A stretch of DNA of 64,000 nt from Bacillota bacterium (lineage in GTDB: Bacteria; Bacillota; Sulfobacillia; Sulfobacillales; Sulfobacillaceae): positions 1-64,000 of the forward strand of contig JAKACZ010000012.1 in the NCBI GenBank assembly GCA_021820965.1, read 5' to 3'. How positions within the stretch are numbered: the first letter of the stretch is position 1; the number at the start of each line of letters is the position of its first letter. This document shows positions 1 through 8,128 of the stretch, piece by piece. A model generated the notes under the pieces. The model searched no databases, was not told where the DNA came from, and worked only from the letters and a program-made list of their open reading frames with translations. The position numbers were made by a program, and so were the translations under genes.

Positions 1-134
1 GTCTCGAAAGTCCATCTTCTCTGGCGGTCAACGCGGCTGCTCGTCGAGGCGATTCCGTCCGCTCACTGCTAACGACTAAAATCTTCGGCATTCCTCCCGC
101 CGCTGACCTATTGGTTCAGCGGGGGAACCCTGCC
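1..134 (+). mobile_element. 3' end of an IS1182-like transposase element, entering from the left edge
   Basis: The segment repeats, in inverse orientation and with about 85-90% identity by eye, the stretch 40078-40203. That stretch is the 3' end of a decayed IS1182-type transposase. Read on the plus strand, one frame gives a C-terminal tail resembling the other copy (…SSLAVNAAARRGDSVRSLL). Both copies then carry a GC-rich inverted repeat around GCTGACC/GGTTCAGC and end at CCTGCC (129-134). I infer that the element's outer end lies near 134. The rest of the element is outside the window. Confidence 0.6.
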
Positions 135-330
135 GAATTATTGTTGAACCTCCCCGGCCTAAAGGCCGGAGATTCTGAGGGAACCACCATGGCTGCGTCG
201 ACGGGTTGTGAAACCCTGGGAGTGCTCCTCCGGACTCGCCACGGCTTATCCCACCAGCAACATGGGCGGGGTTCAGCCGCAACTACGCCTTAACGTGCCT
301 TTGAGCGGCACGGGACGGCGATACGTGTTA
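135..330 (-). ncRNA. Solo IS200/IS605-type right end with omegaRNA-like scaffold, tnpB absent
   Basis: On the minus strand this stretch has the organisation found downstream of tnpB genes. There is a structured GC-rich region, then a compact hairpin (CCGGCCT at 154-160 with AGGCCGG at 163-169) followed by GGGGAGG and TTCAAC. In IS200/IS605 elements that hairpin marks the right end and the 3' end of the TnpB guide RNA (omegaRNA). No tnpB reading frame lies upstream on the minus strand (positions above 330), so this is an orphan end. It abuts the IS1182-like end at 134. Recognition rests on layout and remembered family features, not on alignment. Confidence 0.4.
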
Positions 331-555
331 TTTCTACACGTCAGATTCTCATGCCACCTTTTTCAGTGGCCAGAAGGGTTCGCCTGTTTTAACGTCTTGT
401 CATGACGACGCGATACATTTTACATCCCCCACGATTGCGGGAGACAACCACACGAACGTATCCAGTTGTCAAAGAGCGAACATGCGTATTTTAGCAATAG
501 ATTTGCCTGACGTCAACGCGCCTTATGACCGACAGTCGGAGGAAATCCCCAGACT

Positions 556-610
556 TGCCCCAAAGCAGGGGATATCTCCGCCCTGAACGGCGGAGTTTTA
601 CGGCGCATCT
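556..610 (+). repeat. Strong GC hairpin followed by a T-run; terminator or IS605-type end
   Basis: A perfect 7-bp stem CTCCGCC (576-582)/GGCGGAG (589-595) with a 6-nt loop is followed by TTTTA. A smaller hairpin, CCCC-aaag/c-GGGG, precedes it at 558-571. The shape fits a Rho-independent terminator, and equally the right-end hairpin of an IS200/IS605 element. No gene on the plus strand clearly needs a terminator here, so I slightly favour a mobile-element relic. Confidence 0.35.
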
Positions 611-673
611 GATAAACAATAAACACCGGTCGTCCCGTAGAAATAGTCCCGCTCCCTGTTTCGCGGCGATTTT

Positions 674-1033
674 TTGGTGCAAATCACTAGTCGAGGGATC
701 CAGTTATTGGAGAATGATTCGGAATTTAATGCGAAGTTTCCACATCCGTCGGTCAATGTAGCCATCGGACCATTTAACAGTTCCCCCGTTCAGCAGGGAA
801 ACACGTCATCTACACAACAAGCAGCGTATGGGCCATCACCTGATCAAATTGTGCAATTGCGTACCGCCGTCGATGAAATACTGGACTTATTAAATCGCGT
901 CACCATGGATGACTCCGCCAAGCAAGACTTGCAAAGCGACTTGAACATGGCAAAGAATGAGTTACAAAAGACAAAACCCAGAAGTCCTTGGAAGACTCCC
1001 AGCGGGACACCGAAGCGGACGACGATGGCTTGA
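674..1033 (+). pseudogene. Fragmentary ORF with a polar 'QQGNTSSTQQ' stretch and predicted coiled coil
   Basis: A GTG-started frame of 119 codons. Residues about 25-45 are rich in N, S, T and Q. They are followed by a charged amphipathic helix (…VDEILDLLNRVTMDDSAKQDLQSDL…) that could form a coiled coil. The combination recalls the C-terminal region of AbiTii-like and related bacterial proteins, where a polar QQG…T.Q strand precedes two short helices. That is a weak resemblance from memory. The reading frame loses protein character after about residue 100, which suggests a frameshift or a truncated remnant. The surroundings (1-1220) are IS debris. It may not be expressed. Confidence 0.3.
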
Positions 1034-1220
1034 TCTTTACGGGACACGGAGGGCCCGGGGTCGTGGGGCAACTGCTGAACATCCTGCCCTTGTGCCGCCC
1101 GCGTTCCGGGCACGAAGCACCCGCATATTTCGCATTGGGATGTGGCGGCCTATCTGGGTCTCTTGACGCAAGGTCAGAACGATTTCGCTGCCAGCGAAGC
1201 CTTCCTCCGCACATGACGGA

Positions 1221-3335
1221 TTAATGCAGCACATGGCCCGGCAGCGCCGCGTTTAGTGCGTCAAAGACCCATTGCCGTAATCCTTCGTGTTCCGGGTGGG
1301 CCAGCTCGGGGTCGGCGCTTAACAGGGCACGAGCCGCATCTCGAGCCTTTTCCAAGAGCGCCAAGTCCTTCAGCGGATTCGCCAACTGGAATCCGGCGAC
1401 GCCATGTTGACGCATCCCCAGCACCTCACCGGGGCCGCGGATTTGCAAATCTCGTTCCGCCAGCTCCAAGCCGTTTTGGGTTTCGATCATGGCCTGAATC
1501 CGTGCCTGGGCTTCCGGCGTCACAGGGTCAGCTAGCAAATAGCATTGCGACGGGTAATCGCCGCGCCCAACCCGCCCGCGCAGCTGGTGCAGCTGGGCCA
1601 GCCCAAATCGGTCGGCGCCTTCAATCACCATCACGGTGGCGTTGGGCACATCTACTCCCACTTCGAGAATCGTAGTGCCGACCAAAACATCGATAGCCCG
1701 CTGCCGAAACAGCTCCATCACCTCGCTTTTTTCGTCGGCCGACATGCGACCATGGATCAAGCCGACGCGCCACCCGGAAACCTTGCGCATGCCTTCGGCA
1801 AGCAGCGACGCCGCTTTCCCTTGGATTTCCTCGCTTTCTTCCACCAGCGGACATATCACATAGGCCTGCCGGCCTTGTCGCACCACCTCCATGACCTTGA
1901 CATAGGCATCGCGCCGATCTTTCATCGACAGATGACTGGTGTGGATGGGCTGTCGTCCCGGCGGCAATCCGGTAATTTGGGAAACCTGCAGATCCCCGTA
2001 TACGGTCAGGGCCAGGGTTCTGGGGATGGGAGTGGCCGTCATCACCAGCATATGAGGAAAGAGGCCTTTCTCGCCCAATTGCGCCCGTTGACGCACGCCA
2101 AAGCGGTGCTGTTCATCCACCACCACCATGCCTAAACGTCCAAATTGGCGCCGATCGGCAACCAAGGCCTGGGTCCCTATCGCGATTAGCGGCTGATTGG
2201 ACGCCAATTGCCCCACATCTCCGCCCTTGGAGCGCCCGCTTACCAATACCAGTGCAACTCCAAGGGGATGGAAATAGCGTTTCAAGAGGAGGTAGTGCTG
2301 CTCCGCCAAAAGCTCCGTGGGGGCCATCAGCGCCGCTTGGTAACCGCTACCGACCGCCGCCAGCATGGACAAGGCGGCGAGCACCGTTTTCCCCGACCCG
2401 ACGTCGCCTTGCAAAAGCCGCGCCATCGGCGTGGCTAAAGACAGATCGGCCCGGATTTCTTCCCAGGCCTCGGTTTGACCTGGGGTCAGGGTGAACGGCA
2501 GCGTCTGAAGAAACTGCGTGATTAGCGCGTTATTGACGTCTAGGACCGGCGCCGGCACCGCGGGATCACTCCGATGTAGCCACAATACCGCCAAGGACAT
2601 CCGCAAAAATTCATCAAACACCAAACGCCGACGCGACAACTCACGCTCATTGGGCGACGCTGGCCAATGTTGGTGCAAAATCGCCCAACCCCGTGCAGGC
2701 AGATCTTCTTGCTGTCGAATGGCGTCGGGAAGCGGATCGGACAGTTGTGGTGCCCACCGGGGCACCACACGCGCCTGAAGATCTTGGACAAAGCGCTGCT
2801 TTAGGTCTCCCGCCAAGGGATAGACAGGAATGAGACCAAGGCGCGGTTCCTGGCCGGGCTCCAAAATTTCGCATTCCGGATGCGTCATGGAAAGGCGGCC
2901 GCGAAAGTTCTCCACGCGACCGGAGAGCAACACCTCAACCCCGGGAACAAGCTGCCGTTTAAGCCAGCGAGCGTGAAAGAAGGTGACGTCAAGATGCCCA
3001 GAGCCGTCTGATACGCGGATTTTGAGGTAATCGCGGCCGCGACCTAGCATATGCTCTTGAGCCTGCTCCACCCGACCGCGAACGGTCGCCCCTTCACCTA
3101 CGCGAAGCTGCCATAGCGGGGTTAGCTGGGTTCGGTCGACATGGCGCCGCGGCCACAACGTGATGAGATCTTCGATAGTTTCGACGCCCAGCTTCAAAAA
3201 GTCCTGGACCCGCTTGGCTCCAACGCCAGGCAGGCGGGCCACCGCATCGCCGGGTCCTAGGGCTGCCAGACGATCTCCATCCAGGGTTCGTCCACCGGAA
3301 CTTGCACCAGAGCGGCGGCCAGCGCGTCCTGCCAA
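1221..3335 (-). CDS. recG: ATP-dependent DNA helicase RecG
   Basis: RecG remodels stalled replication forks and Holliday junctions. The 704 residues match the family length. The N-terminal wedge/OB domain covers roughly residues 60-160. Helicase motifs are clear: Walker A QGDVGSGKT, DEQH box (VVDEQHRFG), motif III TATPIPRT, and the C-terminal helicase block with GTTILEVGVDVPNA and QLRGRVGRG. The start is taken as TTG at 3335 because GAGAGGAGG stands 7 nt upstream. This places the first 79 nt of recG inside the end of fakA. A later GTG is possible but has no comparable ribosome site. It is the last gene of the yloU-fakA-recG run; the sdaAB/sdaAA genes that lie between fakA and recG in Bacillus subtilis are missing. 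Confidence 0.95.
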   Translation of the reverse strand: MAGRAGRRSGASSGGRTLDGDRLAALGPGDAVARLPGVGAKRVQDFLKLGVETIEDLITLWPRRHVDRTQLTPLWQLRVGEGATVRGRVEQAQEHMLGRGRDYLKIRVSDGSGHLDVTFFHARWLKRQLVPGVEVLLSGRVENFRGRLSMTHPECEILEPGQEPRLGLIPVYPLAGDLKQRFVQDLQARVVPRWAPQLSDPLPDAIRQQEDLPARGWAILHQHWPASPNERELSRRRLVFDEFLRMSLAVLWLHRSDPAVPAPVLDVNNALITQFLQTLPFTLTPGQTEAWEEIRADLSLATPMARLLQGDVGSGKTVLAALSMLAAVGSGYQAALMAPTELLAEQHYLLLKRYFHPLGVALVLVSGRSKGGDVGQLASNQPLIAIGTQALVADRRQFGRLGMVVVDEQHRFGVRQRAQLGEKGLFPHMLVMTATPIPRTLALTVYGDLQVSQITGLPPGRQPIHTSHLSMKDRRDAYVKVMEVVRQGRQAYVICPLVEESEEIQGKAASLLAEGMRKVSGWRVGLIHGRMSADEKSEVMELFRQRAIDVLVGTTILEVGVDVPNATVMVIEGADRFGLAQLHQLRGRVGRGDYPSQCYLLADPVTPEAQARIQAMIETQNGLELAERDLQIRGPGEVLGMRQHGVAGFQLANPLKDLALLEKARDAARALLSADPELAHPEHEGLRQWVFDALNAALPGHVLH

Positions 3336-4684
3336 AAGGCTGCCTCCTCTCGCCGTGCCTCGCGACTGAGATATACCGTCACAATCCCAATGGTATCCAT
3401 TTCAACCAACAGCGCTGCCAACAGGGCTTCGGCGGACGGGTAGAGCCGCCCGCTCATAATGTAGCCCTGGTCGGATCGGCCGACCAGCCAAGACTTCATA
3501 GCGGCCAGGTGACGGGATAACCGCTCCCGGTTCACGTCCCAGCGGTCCTCGCCGACATACTCGAGTGCCGCCTGACCCGCCAGGCCGACGGTGGGAACGG
3601 CAATCGCATGCGTCAGCGGACGAGTCGGCCGAACCCACAGCAGATCCGGCTCGTCTTTCGCCAGGTCCGGATCCAGCACTCGGCACATGCCCTCAAACAC
3701 AGGATGGAGGTCGGGGTCAACGACAACCGACAAACGATTGTCTTGCCGCCGCTCTTCAATCTGGGCTCGCATGTCTAGCCATTCCATCTGCCGGATATCG
3801 CCGACGTCCGCCAAAATTTTCATCAGCGCAACCGGCTGGTCAGTATGGACGTGAACTTTCACCGTGTTCAAACCCGGGGCGATCACGATGGAGTCACCCA
3901 CTTCCGAAAGACGCTCGGCCAAAATATCTTCCGGCTCGGCATGGCGGAACCGGTACAGCAACGCCTCCACGTCATAGTAATACGCGACGGCATCGCCGTG
4001 AAATCTGCGTTTACCGACATCGGACAACACCCAAGGCTCCTGCTTCTCGGGTAGCGGCACAGACACTCCCCGGGCAGCTTTGTTCCATCCCCGGAGGATT
4101 AACACATATCCCAGTGCCCCGGCGTCGACCAGTCCCGTGCCAATTAGTGGCGGCAACTGCTCCCCAGTCCGTTTCAACGCCGCTTCACCGCAAGCGAGAG
4201 CAGCATCTAACCAGGCGCACAAGTCCCCATCCGCGACGGCAGTCTCCGCAACTGCGTCGGCCACCGTCAGTATGGTTCCTTCCACCGGATTGACTACCTG
4301 CCGGCGGGCTCGCCGAGCCGCGTTTTGCAAAGCATTCCTCAAATCGGCCGCCTCAAAAACCGATTTGCTCCGCCCGACCTCGGCCAAGCCGGCAAAGATC
4401 TGGGACAAAATGACGCCGGAGTTCCCACGCGCCCCCATCAGCGCGCCGTCCGCCATCCGCGCCAAGACGGCGCCCAATGATTCATCGCGGGACTGATGCA
4501 TGGCATTTACCGCAGATCGGACCGTCGCGGTCATGTTGCGTCCGGTATCGCCATCGGGAACCGGAAACAAGTTATATTGGTCCAGTTTGACCCGCTGACT
4601 TTCGAGTTCCGCCAGTCCGGCATCCATCCACTCCATCATGGTGCGTCCCAAAAGACGCCACAGACCTGACACCGGTTTACTCAT
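3257..4684 (-). CDS. fakA: FakA/YloV-type fatty acid kinase, DhaL-DegV fusion family
   Basis: FakA phosphorylates fatty acids held by a FakB (DegV) partner and feeds exogenous fatty acids into phospholipid synthesis. The N-terminal DhaL-like kinase domain (about 15-200) carries the nucleotide/Mg motif PVPDGDTGRNM, GARGNSGVILSQ and EGTILTVADA. A middle domain and a DegV-like C-terminal region follow (about 290-475, ending TIGIVTVYLSRE…). At 475 residues it is shorter than the roughly 550 usual in Bacillus, mostly through a compact C-terminus. Its start overlaps the end of yloU by 8 nt and its end overlaps recG by 79 nt, so the three are probably co-translated. No fakB is visible in the window. 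Confidence 0.9.
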   Translation of the reverse strand: MSKPVSGLWRLLGRTMMEWMDAGLAELESQRVKLDQYNLFPVPDGDTGRNMTATVRSAVNAMHQSRDESLGAVLARMADGALMGARGNSGVILSQIFAGLAEVGRSKSVFEAADLRNALQNAARRARRQVVNPVEGTILTVADAVAETAVADGDLCAWLDAALACGEAALKRTGEQLPPLIGTGLVDAGALGYVLILRGWNKAARGVSVPLPEKQEPWVLSDVGKRRFHGDAVAYYYDVEALLYRFRHAEPEDILAERLSEVGDSIVIAPGLNTVKVHVHTDQPVALMKILADVGDIRQMEWLDMRAQIEERRQDNRLSVVVDPDLHPVFEGMCRVLDPDLAKDEPDLLWVRPTRPLTHAIAVPTVGLAGQAALEYVGEDRWDVNRERLSRHLAAMKSWLVGRSDQGYIMSGRLYPSAEALLAALLVEMDTIGIVTVYLSREARREEAAFWQDALAAALVQVPVDEPWMEIVWQP

Positions 4685-4985
4685 CGACGGCGCGCACCCC
4701 GTCCACGTGTATCACCATTTGATCGGGGAAGAGGCCGACCGCCTCTTTTAACGCCGCATTCACTTCGTGCGCCACCTGCTTGCCGATGGCCGCCAGACGC
4801 GATCCATAAGCGACAACCAGGTGCAACTCAATGCTATAGTGAGAGTCGTCCAACGAGATGACCTTAACCCCGCGTCCCGGCGTTTCATGCCGGACCAACT
4901 GTGTCAAATTGTCCCCTAAGCCATGTTGACTCATCTCAAACACGCCGGGAACTCTCAGGGCAGCGCGTGCCGCAATGATCGCCAA
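4677..4985 (-). CDS. yloU: Asp23/Gls24 family protein (YloU-like)
   Basis: A small Asp23/Gls24 family protein, a group linked to envelope stress and membrane anchoring in Firmicutes and conserved next to fakA. The conserved core is present (AARAALRVPGVFEM near the N-terminus, then alternating beta strands such as HYSIELHLVVAYG). The TTG at 4985 gives 102 residues but starts inside the family's first conserved strand. Reading upstream in frame adds EKRTEWGQTVVHDDV, which fits the usual N-terminus. The only candidate initiator there before an in-frame stop is CTG at 5031-5033, so the true start may be CTG. Divergent from rpmB. Confidence 0.85.
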   Translation of the reverse strand: MAIIAARAALRVPGVFEMSQHGLGDNLTQLVRHETPGRGVKVISLDDSHYSIELHLVVAYGSRLAAIGKQVAHEVNAALKEAVGLFPDQMVIHVDGVRAVDE

Positions 4986-5123
4986 GACATCATCGTGAAC
5001 AACGGTTTGTCCCCATTCGGTCCGTTTTTCCAGAGCCCTTCACAACCTTTCCAGGCCTTGCATCCGACTGCCTCCCATGTTACCATAGCTACGCATGTCA
5101 CGGCGTCGAAGGAGGGTTTGACC

Positions 5124-5315
5124 ATGGCATATCGTTGTGAGATTTGCGACAAGCACACAATGCACGGAAACAACATCAGCCACTCGCATAAGAAGACTAA
5201 GCGCGTGTGGAAGCCCAACATTCAGCGGGTGCGGGCGCGGATCGACGGACGCACCAGGCACATTTACGTGTGCACGCGCTGTCTTAGGTCAGGAAAGGTT
5301 GAGCGGGCGATTTAA
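5124..5315 (+). CDS. rpmB: 50S ribosomal protein L28, zinc-ribbon form
   Basis: Ribosomal protein L28 of the large subunit, 63 residues. Two CxxC pairs (C5/C8 and C51/C54) show the zinc-binding (C+) form. The basic centre (KKTKRVWKPNIQRVR) is typical of the family. Start ATG 5124 has GGAGG at 5111-5115. It is the only plus-strand gene in this housekeeping block and is convergent with hslO, which it overlaps by 4 nt. rpmB lies beside spoVM and yloU in Bacillus too. Confidence 0.97.
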   Translation: MAYRCEICDKHTMHGNNISHSHKKTKRVWKPNIQRVRARIDGRTRHIYVCTRCLRSGKVERAI

Positions 5316-6217
5316 TGCGACTTGAGGTCGGCCAGCGTTTTGAGATCGTCAACGCTGAAATGATAGGCCTGGCGGCAAAAGTGGCAAGTTACTTCCGCAC
5401 CACCGTCGCCGATAAGGTCGTCAATGTCACTCTCAGGCAGCGTGCCTAGCGTCGCTTGGATGTTGCAGCGGCCACACCAGCATTGCCATTGCAATGGTTC
5501 TTTCTCATACCAACGGATTGGCTCAGGCAGTAGCTTGCCAATGAGTGCTTCTAATGTCTCGCCGTCGGCCAGCCGACGGCTGATGTGCGCGAGGTGGTCA
5601 AATTGGCCGGCGACTTGGTCTACAATGTCGGTTGGACATCCCGGCAAGGCCTGAGCCATCACCCCGCCACATCCGATGATTAGCCCTTTCTCGTCCACTA
5701 AGACGCCCACCGACACCGCGCTGGGTATTTGCTCGGATTGTGCGAGGTAATGAAGGAAGTCGTCGCCGATTTCGCCGGTCTGAAGTTCAACCTGACTTTG
5801 ATACCATTCGCCCGCATGATCCTGCCGTAGCACCCGAAAAAACCCCTGGCGTCCCACGGCTTGTCCCACCGCAAGTTTGCCGACCTGGTTCAACGGAAGG
5901 TCTACATCGGAATGCTCGATGCGCGCTCTTAAAGATCCATCGGGACGCGTCTCCGCCACAATTCGGCCCAACGGGCCATCGCCGCTGACTTCTACCGTGA
6001 TCCGCGCTTGATCTTGCTTGAAATCCGCCCCTAAAATGGCGGCCGTGCTGACGAGGCGGCCCAGGGCGGCGGCAGCCACCGGCCAAGCTCGGTGTACTTC
6101 CTGGGCCGTCCGTGCAGCCTCGGTGGTCTGCACCGCGACCGCACGTAAAAGCCCACCCGCTGCCGTCGCCCGAATCCGATAATCCGTGATGATCACCTCG
6201 CCGATTTTGTTGCCCAC
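5312..6217 (-). CDS. hslO: Redox-regulated chaperone Hsp33
   Basis: Hsp33 is a cytosolic holdase activated by oxidation of a C-terminal zinc centre. Length 301 residues, as expected. The N-terminal substrate-binding domain begins at IGEVIITDYRIRATAA. The C-terminus holds CWCGRC and CHFC, giving the CxC…CxxC zinc ligands plus one additional nearby Cys. The GTG at 6217 lies inside the 3' end of spoVM (25-nt overlap) and has no strong ribosome site, so translation may be coupled to spoVM. The insertion of hslO between spoVM and rpmB is not the Bacillus arrangement. Confidence 0.93.
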   Translation of the reverse strand: MGNKIGEVIITDYRIRATAAGGLLRAVAVQTTEAARTAQEVHRAWPVAAAALGRLVSTAAILGADFKQDQARITVEVSGDGPLGRIVAETRPDGSLRARIEHSDVDLPLNQVGKLAVGQAVGRQGFFRVLRQDHAGEWYQSQVELQTGEIGDDFLHYLAQSEQIPSAVSVGVLVDEKGLIIGCGGVMAQALPGCPTDIVDQVAGQFDHLAHISRRLADGETLEALIGKLLPEPIRWYEKEPLQWQCWCGRCNIQATLGTLPESDIDDLIGDGGAEVTCHFCRQAYHFSVDDLKTLADLKSH

Positions 6218-6282
6218 AAGCTTAACATCACTTGCAAAACTTTGCCCACCAGGCGCGGAACCTTGACCACTTGCACCCGCAT
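6193..6282 (-). CDS. spoVM: SpoVM-like sporulation peptide (29 aa)
   Basis: A 29-residue amphipathic peptide that aligns without gaps to Bacillus subtilis SpoVM (26 residues). M1, K7, P9, G13, M19 and L20 are identical, and most other positions are conservative. SpoVM is a curvature-sensing peptide that marks the forespore membrane and anchors SpoIVA for coat assembly; Pro9 is needed for its localisation. The ATG at 6282 follows an AAAGGA site. Position supports the call: in Bacillus, spoVM sits between rpe/thiN and rpmB, and here it lies between rpe and rpmB. Its last 25 nt overlap hslO. Confidence 0.85.
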   Translation of the reverse strand: MRVQVVKVPRLVGKVLQVMLSLWATKSAR

Positions 6283-6322
6283 GTCATCCCATCCTTTCTC
6301 AGTGTCTCCAAGCCACACCGAC

Positions 6323-6541
6323 TCACGCTGACAACAATCGCCATCCAATCCAGATGAGGGCCCCGCCCACAATAATGGGGCCCAACCCGGCCCATAGGAG
6401 CCAAAGTCCGATGCCAAAGGGCCAAATCAAGAGCGGCAGCGTCTTTATGATCAAAAGGCCGCCCGCAGCCCCGGCGGCCAGTCCCCAGGCCCGGTTTCGC
6501 CCATGCCGGCGAAAATAGAACCCGTTCTTGAGCGACCGCAT
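6323..6541 (-). CDS. Small two-helix membrane protein, unknown function
   Basis: A 72-residue protein with a basic N-terminus (KNGFYFRRHGRNR) and two hydrophobic segments, about residues 20-42 and 46-70, rich in W, G, I and L. The ATG at 6541 is chosen because a GGGGGTGGGG stretch lies just upstream and because a longer GTG/TTG start would add only unstructured residues. It sits between rpe and spoVM, transcribed with them. I do not recognise the family. Its place beside spoVM makes a sporulation-membrane role conceivable, but nothing in the sequence shows it. Confidence 0.6.
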   Translation of the reverse strand: MRSLKNGFYFRRHGRNRAWGLAAGAAGGLLIIKTLPLLIWPFGIGLWLLWAGLGPIIVGGALIWIGWRLLSA

Positions 6542-6611
6542 TTTCCCCACCCCCTTCGCCACTCCCACACGGTCCAATCACCATGCTACGAAGAGGCAGG
6601 GGTAAAGGTGC

Positions 6612-7253
6612 CTAGTTTCCGCGAAGAATTTTCACCCGTTCCGCGGGATTTGCAGACGCAAACACATACGATCCGGCTACTAAGATATCCGCACCAGCCG
6701 CCCGCACCGGATCCGCCGTCTCCTGATTGATTCCGCCGTCCACTTCGATCAAAGGACGCTCCCGGCCCTTTCGCATCTGTGCCGCCTGACGAATCTTTAT
6801 AGTCGCGCGCGGCCAAAAGGTCTGGCCGCCAAAGCCCGGGTTAACACTCATGATTAACACGTAATCCAACTCGTCCAGAATATCGACCAACGCTTGCACC
6901 GGGGTTGCCGGGTTGAGGGCAACTCCGGCCAATGCCCCCAGCCGATGAATCTGATCGATGGTCCGTTCCAGATGAGGGCATGCTTCCCAGTGCACGGATA
7001 TCATATCGGCCCCGGCCTGGCGAAAATCGGACAAGTATCGATCCGGTTCCACAATCATCATATGCACATCAAGAGGCAATTCAGTCGTCTTTCGGACAGC
7101 TTCGACAATCAACGGCCCCATGGTAATATTCGGCACAAAACGGCCATCCATAATGTCGCAATGCAACAAATCCGCACTGCCCTCCACCGATTGCACGGCG
7201 TCGGCCAACCGGGAAAAGTCGGCTGAGAGAAGCGATGGAGCCACGCGCACCAT
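6612..7253 (-). CDS. rpe: Ribulose-phosphate 3-epimerase
   Basis: Interconverts ribulose 5-phosphate and xylulose 5-phosphate in the pentose phosphate pathway. It is a TIM barrel of 213 residues with the metal/catalytic motifs APSLLSADF, HCDIMDGRFVPN, DVHMMIVEP, SVNPGFGGQ and EVDGGIN. The ATG at 7253 is preceded by AGAGGAGGT at optimal spacing; an in-frame upstream extension would run into rsgA and is not needed. It directly follows rsgA (5-nt gap), as in Bacillus. Confidence 0.96.
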   Translation of the reverse strand: MVRVAPSLLSADFSRLADAVQSVEGSADLLHCDIMDGRFVPNITMGPLIVEAVRKTTELPLDVHMMIVEPDRYLSDFRQAGADMISVHWEACPHLERTIDQIHRLGALAGVALNPATPVQALVDILDELDYVLIMSVNPGFGGQTFWPRATIKIRQAAQMRKGRERPLIEVDGGINQETADPVRAAGADILVAGSYVFASANPAERVKILRGN

Positions 7254-7258
7254 CCGTC

Positions 7259-8128
7259 CTACCTCCTCTTTGTCTCGTACGTTTTCACCCAATCGATTAA
7301 GAGCTTTCGGTAGTGGTGATACCGCCAGTGGGCAACCCGCGCCTCGGACACGGCCTCGACCACGCCGCATCCCGGCTCCTGTCCGTGCAGGCAGTCCTTA
7401 AAGCGGCACGTGAATGCGCGGAACTCGTCGAACGCGCGCTCAATCGCCTGCGGGCTGGACGCCGCCGCCTGCAGGGCGGTGTAACCCGGACTGTCGGCTA
7501 GCCAATACCCACGAAACGGATACAGGCGTACCCACCGCGTTGTCTGCTGACCTCGGCCGATGCGGCTCAGCGACTGTGTCGGTGCCGGCTCACGAGGAAT
7601 AATGACGTTTAACAGGGTTGACTTGCCGGCGCCGCTTTCTCCGGTCAGCACCCAGACACCACGGCGTTCTTGGGAAATAAGCGGGTTAAGGCCAACCTGC
7701 TCAACGCTGGAGACGCGCCAAACGCGATACCCGGCGCCTTGGTAGGCATGGTCCACAGTCTCTATGGCAGGCTCGTCGGCCAAGTCGATTTTGGACAGAA
7801 CCAATTCCGCATCCAGGCCCATGAGTCGTGCCGCTACCAGGCGTTTGTCGAGAAGCTCGAGGCTGCCTTTCGGGTGCGCCAGGGTAAAGACCACGAACAG
7901 TCCCGAAACATTGGCCACCGGCGGTCGAACCAGTGTATTGACGCGGGGTTGGATGGCGACAATCCGGGCCTCGCCCGGATCGGTCGGCTCCAATTCGACC
8001 CAATCTCCCACCATCACGCGACCCACGTCCCGTTTGATACGGCCCTTGAGATAGCAGAGATAGACGGAGCCGTCGTCCGCTTGCACGGTGGGACGATTCG
8101 CTTCCAAAAGCGTCACCAGCCCCCGCAT
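7259..8128 (-). CDS. rsgA: Ribosome small-subunit-dependent GTPase A
   Basis: A circularly permuted GTPase that acts late in 30S maturation. An OB-fold occupies about residues 1-70. The GTPase motifs come in permuted order: SKIDLAD (G4), GESGAGKST (G1) and DSPG (G3). A zinc knuckle with spaced Cys/His follows (CRFKDCLHGQEPGC). Length 289 matches the family. The start touches the stop of prkC (1-nt overlap), consistent with one operon prpC-prkC-rsgA-rpe. Confidence 0.96.
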   Translation of the reverse strand: MRGLVTLLEANRPTVQADDGSVYLCYLKGRIKRDVGRVMVGDWVELEPTDPGEARIVAIQPRVNTLVRPPVANVSGLFVVFTLAHPKGSLELLDKRLVAARLMGLDAELVLSKIDLADEPAIETVDHAYQGAGYRVWRVSSVEQVGLNPLISQERRGVWVLTGESGAGKSTLLNVIIPREPAPTQSLSRIGRGQQTTRWVRLYPFRGYWLADSPGYTALQAAASSPQAIERAFDEFRAFTCRFKDCLHGQEPGCGVVEAVSEARVAHWRYHHYRKLLIDWVKTYETKRR

